A stretch of 17,908 nucleotides of DNA from Deltaproteobacteria bacterium. Lineage in GTDB: Bacteria > Bdellovibrionota > UBA1018 > UBA923. The position numbers and the translations under genes are program-made. Shown in pieces: positions 13,793-17,908 of the stretch (positions within the stretch are counted from its first letter, which is position 1; the number at the start of each line of letters is the position of its first letter). Where the stretch lies: positions 1-17,908 of the forward strand of contig JACQAW010000304.1 of the NCBI GenBank assembly GCA_016194725.1, read 5' to 3'. The notes under the pieces are model-generated. The model worked only from the letters and a program-made list of their open reading frames with translations. It did not search any database and had not been told where the DNA came from.

Positions 13793-14830
13793 CTAATAAT
13801 ACGGCATGAAGTAGATCGGGTCACCGATCTTCAAACCAATGGCGTCTGCCCGTGTGGCCGAGAAGAAAGCATTGCCGCCATCAATAGCCGCCAACACGGA
13901 AACAGCTCTAAAAGGCATGGCCTGACGAGGCGTTACCAACCCTGCCATGGCTGCAGCCGAGCCCTTTTCGTCATCACCACCATAAACCAGCGGTTTAACT
14001 TGCTTAATAGGCAAAATCTCATCCATATTTGCCGACAAATGCGGGCCGCCGTCAAACGGGTCAACTTCGCTGCGGTACTCAAAGCCGATTTTCTTGAGCA
14101 TATGCATGACCGGCTCTGTTTCCCTGCTTACCTTGCCAATCGCATTGCGGGCCTCGGCCGGCAGAAAGGTCACGTAGATTTTGCCCGTTGGAAAAAGCGA
14201 AAAAATGAACTCCTTGTTTTTGGAGCTCAGAATGTCCGCCTCGGTATAATCCATGTTGGTAAAACGACGTCCAACGGCTTCCCAAAGCGGCGACTTGCCT
14301 TTCTTGGTCAACGGCGGCAACAGCTCGGCCAAAACACGACGCTTGAATTTTGCCTTGTGAATGCCCATGTAAAGGAATCTGACGAAGGACACCTGCCGTC
14401 CGATTCGCTCTTCAAAGTTCCGGTATTCGGGGTCGACGAGCAGCCCGCCAATTTCGGTGGGCCCATTTGTGTCGTATTTCAGCTTGAGAGTGCCATGAAT
14501 AAAGCCGGTATTTATGGTTTGGCTGAATTTCTGCTCGTTATCGACTTCAAAAAAGAAGTGCGGCGTCTCTTCAGTGCCGTGCTGCGCGGCCACCATTGAT
14601 ACGCCACACAGGTGCTTCTTCTCGGTATCCTCGGCGACGATAATGTACTTGCAGTCCATCTTGTTGACGATCTTGTCAGCAAACGAGTCGAGGGAGTTCC
14701 TTACCTTTTCACGCCATTGGTCGCGATCATTGGCAATATTCAAAAAACCGGGATGCCGGTCTGCCGCGATAGTCGAAAGCGATTCGAGGCCGTCAATGTC
14801 TCTTTCGTTGACCTCGCGCAGGATGATCAT
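13793..14830 (-). CDS. AstA-family arginine/ornithine N-succinyltransferase-like protein
   Basis: This 345-residue protein has the AstA/AruFG layout, a GNAT-like fold that moves a succinyl group from succinyl-CoA to the alpha-amino group of arginine or ornithine. Family-like segments are EIGGLLVDPEYR (residues 126-137), SPLWEAVGRRFTNMDYTEAD (180-199), IYVTFLPAEARNAIGKV (218-234) and DPFDGGPHLSAN. Compared from memory with E. coli AstA, the His annotated there as proton donor (in GQVHP) aligns with Ser235 in GKVSRE, so catalysis or substrate may differ. The start overlaps the M20 gene by 4 nt (ATGA). Because no astB is present, ornithine or another diamino acid is as likely a substrate as arginine. 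Confidence 0.82.
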   Translation of the reverse strand: MIILREVNERDIDGLESLSTIAADRHPGFLNIANDRDQWREKVRNSLDSFADKIVNKMDCKYIIVAEDTEKKHLCGVSMVAAQHGTEETPHFFFEVDNEQKFSQTINTGFIHGTLKLKYDTNGPTEIGGLLVDPEYRNFEERIGRQVSFVRFLYMGIHKAKFKRRVLAELLPPLTKKGKSPLWEAVGRRFTNMDYTEADILSSKNKEFIFSLFPTGKIYVTFLPAEARNAIGKVSRETEPVMHMLKKIGFEYRSEVDPFDGGPHLSANMDEILPIKQVKPLVYGGDDEKGSAAAMAGLVTPRQAMPFRAVSVLAAIDGGNAFFSATRADAIGLKIGDPIYFMPYY

Positions 14831-16296
14831 AAGCAGAATCTCTCGATCATCCTGTCATAAAAATGCACGGCCTTGTCCAGATGATCGACCAGATTGTGCT
14901 CATTGGGGGTATGGCTGTTGCCCATGCTGCGGCCGGGGCCGAAGACTATCGAATCAAAGCCCGCCGCAAAATACTGTGCAGCCTCAGTACTTGTCGCCTT
15001 CTTGTCTAGCTTGGGATCAATTCCAGCCGCCTTCTGCGCCTCATGGGCGGCGGACACAAGCTCGCTATCCGGCTTCATATCCAGCGAAGGATTAAAGCGG
15101 TTGCGCACAACCTTCATGATCAGATTTGAAAATTTGGTGTTGGTATCGTGCACGAGCCCTTTAAATCTACTATCGAACGCCTCGGCCGTTACGCTTGGCA
15201 ACAGGCGAATGTCAAAATGCATATCGACGCCGCCGGGTTTGTGCGTAATGCGTCCGAAGTTTATTGTCGACTTGGGCGGGTTAAAGGTGTCGTCGCGATC
15301 AGAAAGCAGATTGCCTTCAAGTTGCTCCAGACAGCCGTGCACCTGTTCTATGGAGTCGAGAATATTATCCGGCATGAACTTCATCCCGCTCTCGCCCAAG
15401 CCACCGAATTCAACATTCACTTCTTTTTGATTCAGGTGCTCACGATAAAATTTCTTGAAATCGTCGAAGCTGCTCGAGGAGATGTAAAACTCCACCGACG
15501 CGGTGTCCGGAACCTTGTTCACAGAATCACCACCGTTGATCTTCGTAAGCCGAATCTGAAAGTTCGCTTCTTTGATTTTTCGCACGACCGATAGCATGCG
15601 CTTGATGGCGTTATCTCCCAGATGCGGATAGCTCCCGTGAGTCGACTTGCCGAAACAATGCAGCTCTATGCGCGTATTATAACCCTTGGCATCACGTTCG
15701 AGCTGATTGTACCCCACGCTCACCTGATATACGACGTAGGCCTTGTGGGCATGAATGACGGCCAGTTCGCTTGGCTCACCGACCAGCACGTATTTCGGAT
15801 TGAGGGCCAGTGATTTGATCAGGAACTTGGCGCCGATCATGCCAATCTCTTCGCCGGCCGTACCCACCAGATAAATGGGCATCTTCAGCTTGCGTTCACG
15901 ATAACGTTCCAGCGCTTTCAGCTTGCACAGAAAATCGAGCTTTACGTCGGCCGACCCCAACCCATAAATACGATTCTCCTTGATAGTCGCCTTGAAGGGG
16001 TCGCCATTTGTCTCGCTCCAGTGGGTGCGGATACCGGGGCTTACCGTGTCAATATGGGTGTTGAGAAGCAGCCCCTTGCGTGTCTTGCTGTCCACCAAAG
16101 GATCGCCCAAAATTCCAAGAACATTGAACTGCCGCTTGCTTACCCCCTCAAGAGAATGAGTGACCTCCTGCATGCAGGTCTTCAGTCCCATGCGGGTCAT
16201 CAAGGTCTGCAGATATAAGGCGATCTCCTCATTGCCTTCCTGGCTTACAGAATTGATGGCAATGAGTTTTTCGGCCTGTTCAATGAAATTGATCAT
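14827..16296 (-). CDS. M20-family metallohydrolase (candidate desuccinylase)
   Basis: This protein (489 aa) is a dinuclear-zinc M20 amidohydrolase, the group of ArgE, DapE and carboxypeptidase G2. Metal and catalytic residues are visible: H81-x-D83 in LLNTHIDTV, D117 in GSADVKLD, catalytic E149 and ligand E150 in GTAGEEIGM, E174 in VGEPSEL, and H462 in GNSHTPNEHN. The dimerisation domain is inserted near 205-365 (GKSTHGSYPHLGDNA at its start). It is about 100 residues longer than ArgE or DapE. There is no signal peptide, so it is cytoplasmic. It overlaps both neighbours by 4 nt. In this cluster it probably removes the N-succinyl group at the end of the pathway, replacing AstE, which belongs to an unrelated (M14-like) family. 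That role is inference; a di- or tripeptidase role is the main alternative. Confidence 0.85.
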   Translation of the reverse strand: MINFIEQAEKLIAINSVSQEGNEEIALYLQTLMTRMGLKTCMQEVTHSLEGVSKRQFNVLGILGDPLVDSKTRKGLLLNTHIDTVSPGIRTHWSETNGDPFKATIKENRIYGLGSADVKLDFLCKLKALERYRERKLKMPIYLVGTAGEEIGMIGAKFLIKSLALNPKYVLVGEPSELAVIHAHKAYVVYQVSVGYNQLERDAKGYNTRIELHCFGKSTHGSYPHLGDNAIKRMLSVVRKIKEANFQIRLTKINGGDSVNKVPDTASVEFYISSSSFDDFKKFYREHLNQKEVNVEFGGLGESGMKFMPDNILDSIEQVHGCLEQLEGNLLSDRDDTFNPPKSTINFGRITHKPGGVDMHFDIRLLPSVTAEAFDSRFKGLVHDTNTKFSNLIMKVVRNRFNPSLDMKPDSELVSAAHEAQKAAGIDPKLDKKATSTEAAQYFAAGFDSIVFGPGRSMGNSHTPNEHNLVDHLDKAVHFYDRMIERFCL

Positions 16297-17693
16297 ATTC
16301 GAAGTTCTCTGGCAGTCTCCGTGATTGCCTCATCGAAGAGTTTGAATACATGGCGCAGCTGCTCATCGGTCATTACGCCGAATGGCGGCAACATCCTGAT
16401 GCGGTAGGGCCCATGTCCGCAATAAAATGCAATGGCACCCAGATCCCAGAGCTTGAACAGGTATTTCTTCGCCTGATCCAGGGTTCCGTCAAACAAAGTG
16501 AACGCAATCATGCCGCCAATCACGGTGTAGTCGACCAGGTGCTTGCCGTTCGGACCGGCTTTGATTCGCTCGAATTCGGAATTTGACAACTTTTCCAGCT
16601 GGCGAATGCGTCCATTTGGGCCTGCGAGTTTGGTTTTCAACAGCTCCAGGCCCTTGCGTCCGGCGCGCAGTCCACCAGACGAGCCTGCAAAGGTTCCTGA
16701 AATCAGCCCCGCCTTGGGATTGTACTCCTGCGTGTAAAGAACCGCACCCGTCTGCAAAAGCTTGGCTACGGTTGCCACATCGATGTGCTCGTCGAGGCCC
16801 AGGCGCTGGTAGCAAAAAACTTCTCCGGTGCGTCCAAATGTTTGAATTTCATCTACCCAGATCGCCAGTCCATTTCTCTTCGCTTCTTCGATTATCGGAA
16901 GCAAGAACTCCCTCGGCGCGGCATTAAAGCCGCCCTCGCCCTGGACAATTTCAAACTCCAGACATGCAAACCGGCCGGGCTGACGAGCGAACTCCTCTTT
17001 CATGCTGGTAATTACGCCCGCCGCCTGGTCAGTGGCAGAAAGGGTCGATTTTTGATTGAAAAATGGAAGATAATGGACCTCGCCGTAGGTTGGCTGGCCC
17101 TCGCGGTACCTGGCGTTATCCGTAATTTCCTGAAGCGCGGTGGTTCTGCCGGCAAAGCATTCTTTAAACGCCATGATTTTCGAAGCTGGAAATTTTTTCT
17201 GTCGAACAATTTTTAGCGCGATTTCATTGGCGGTGGCGCCACAGGTTGTAAGCCAAACGTGCTTGAGCCGCGACTTCGCGCCCACCAACGACAGCAATTC
17301 TTTCATCAATGCGCCATATTCCGGGTTTGGACCCAGATTTCCCTGCATCACATGGCACCAGAGGCTGTCGATTTCTGCCTCAAAGAGCTCAAGGTTGCCG
17401 TGTCCAAAAAAATTTACGCCAATGCCGGTGATAAGGTCGTATTTGACGCTACCGTCAGCAAGCTCGATGAACGGTCCATTGCCCGCTCCCGAGCCGATGA
17501 ATTTGTAGAAAAGCTCGCGACCACGCAGATCAGCAACCTGCTTAACGAGCTCTTCGTACTGTGCTTTCAGGTCGGCTGCCGATGGTCTGGGTTGCGTGAT
17601 GGCACCCAACTCTTGCCGTAGCGCGTCAATAAGCTGTTTCTTGGCAGACTGGTATGCTGGAGAGCGAACAACAGTCTCATAAATGGTCGGCAT
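16293..17693 (-). CDS. Class-III PLP aminotransferase (ornithine/lysine-type)
   Basis: With the start at ATG 17693 (MPTIYETVVRSPAYQ) the protein is 466 aa. The frame extends to 17777, but the extra 28 residues are unlike the family and would overlap the divergent gene. Class-III signatures are TTCGATANEIALK (149-161), the PLP-contacting D281 in IWVDEIQTFGRTGE and the Schiff-base lysine K311 in TVAKLLQTG. The length and an extended N-terminus recall lysine-epsilon-aminotransferase more than the roughly 400-residue AstC/ArgD enzymes. It would convert a terminal amine of (succinyl)ornithine or lysine to the semialdehyde that the AstD-like enzyme oxidises. It heads the operon and overlaps the M20 gene by 4 nt. 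No Shine-Dalgarno is seen before the ATG (CCCCACC instead), so leaderless or weak initiation is possible. Confidence 0.87.
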   Translation of the reverse strand: MPTIYETVVRSPAYQSAKKQLIDALRQELGAITQPRPSAADLKAQYEELVKQVADLRGRELFYKFIGSGAGNGPFIELADGSVKYDLITGIGVNFFGHGNLELFEAEIDSLWCHVMQGNLGPNPEYGALMKELLSLVGAKSRLKHVWLTTCGATANEIALKIVRQKKFPASKIMAFKECFAGRTTALQEITDNARYREGQPTYGEVHYLPFFNQKSTLSATDQAAGVITSMKEEFARQPGRFACLEFEIVQGEGGFNAAPREFLLPIIEEAKRNGLAIWVDEIQTFGRTGEVFCYQRLGLDEHIDVATVAKLLQTGAVLYTQEYNPKAGLISGTFAGSSGGLRAGRKGLELLKTKLAGPNGRIRQLEKLSNSEFERIKAGPNGKHLVDYTVIGGMIAFTLFDGTLDQAKKYLFKLWDLGAIAFYCGHGPYRIRMLPPFGVMTDEQLRHVFKLFDEAITETARELRI

Positions 17694-17750
17694 GGTGGGG
17701 CGAAAACTAGCACACGGGGTTTTTTGTTGCAAGAAAACGGGGTTATTACG

Positions 17751-17908
17751 ATGATGCCAGATATGCGGGCAAACCAACTGATAGTGATGGTTTTTTTATT
17801 CTTGAGCTCGGCACTCGGCTTTGCCGACTCTAATGCGCGCGCGCTTTATGATGCCGGTAAATTTCAGGAAGCTCTCGATGCCTTGAATCAGTCAGGCCTT
17901 GTAACCGC
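17751..17908 (+). CDS. Start of an exported protein (partial, runs off window)
   Basis: An open frame begins at ATG 17751 and continues to the window end without a stop (52 codons). It encodes a typical signal peptide: a charged head (MPDMRANQ), a hydrophobic core (LIVMVFLFLSSALGFA) and a probable cleavage site after GFA or nearby. The mature start, ARALYDAGKFQEALDAL, resembles one helix-turn-helix unit of a tetratricopeptide repeat, so an exported TPR protein is suggested. A later ATG at 17763 is an equally good start, as no strong ribosome site precedes either. It is divergent from the aminotransferase gene, with a shared 57-nt gap. Confidence 0.6.
   Translation, partial: MMPDMRANQLIVMVFLFLSSALGFADSNARALYDAGKFQEALDALNQSGLVT

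Noticed and set aside
16293..17693. Assignment of the aminotransferase as AstC or ArgD
   Set aside because: The protein is about 60 residues longer and has an unusual segment around the PLP lysine (VAKLLQTG), so only the class-III family is claimed.
1..17908. CRISPR array, tRNA, insertion sequence or integrated element
   Set aside because: No regularly spaced repeats, cloverleaf sequences, transposase-like proteins or flanking inverted repeats were seen.

Overview
The window reads as a Gram-negative bacterial chromosome segment of moderate G+C. Lipoprotein and Sec-type signal peptides point to an outer membrane, and the content (lysine fermentation-type genes, threonine deaminase, branched-chain amino-acid dehydrogenase, an arginine-succinyltransferase-type cluster) suggests a protein- or amino-acid-consuming lifestyle. 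A Bdellovibrionota/Oligoflexia-like or other former deltaproteobacterial source is possible, but this is inference: no 16S or other marker gene is present. No tRNA, rRNA, CRISPR array, phage gene or insertion sequence was seen.

Layout. (1) 1-1431: two divergent lipoprotein genes. One runs off the left edge on the minus strand (1-598) and carries a HEVVH zinc-protease motif. The other (796-1431, plus) is of unknown function. (2) 10035 down to 1440, minus strand: one tightly packed nine-gene operon. Its order is leucine/amino-acid dehydrogenase, kdd, kamD, kamE, MoxR-type AAA+ ATPase, VWA-domain protein, kce, threonine ammonia-lyase, and a small ribbon-helix-helix (RHH) protein. (3) 10319-11781, plus: a secreted protein of unknown function whose reading frame is broken near 11180, followed by a clear terminator. 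(4) 11990-12196, plus: a cold-shock protein. (5) 17693 down to 12225, minus: a four-gene operon of class-III aminotransferase, M20 metallohydrolase, AstA-like succinyltransferase and AstD-like semialdehyde dehydrogenase. (6) 17751-17908, plus: the start of an exported protein.

How the genes work together. KamDE, Kdd and Kce cover the middle of the lysine degradation route: beta-lysine to 3,5-diaminohexanoate, then 5-amino-3-oxohexanoate, then 3-aminobutyryl-CoA plus acetoacetate. Lysine 2,3-aminomutase (kamA) and 3-aminobutyryl-CoA ammonia-lyase (kal) are not in the window. The second operon resembles the arginine succinyltransferase pathway. It has no AstB, and an M20 hydrolase sits where AstE would be expected, so it may start from ornithine or another diamino acid rather than arginine.

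The most interesting point is the MoxR/VWA pair directly between kamE and kce. Such pairs remodel or activate metalloenzymes elsewhere (CbbQ/CbbO on Rubisco, NorQ/NorD on NO reductase). Here the pair is a good candidate reactivase or chaperone for the suicide-inactivation-prone B12/PLP lysine 5,6-aminomutase, in place of the MutS-like KamB/KamC system of clostridia. The two genes overlap across an A9 run that forms an in-frame A-AAA-AAA heptamer, whose -1 shift would fuse MoxR to VWA.
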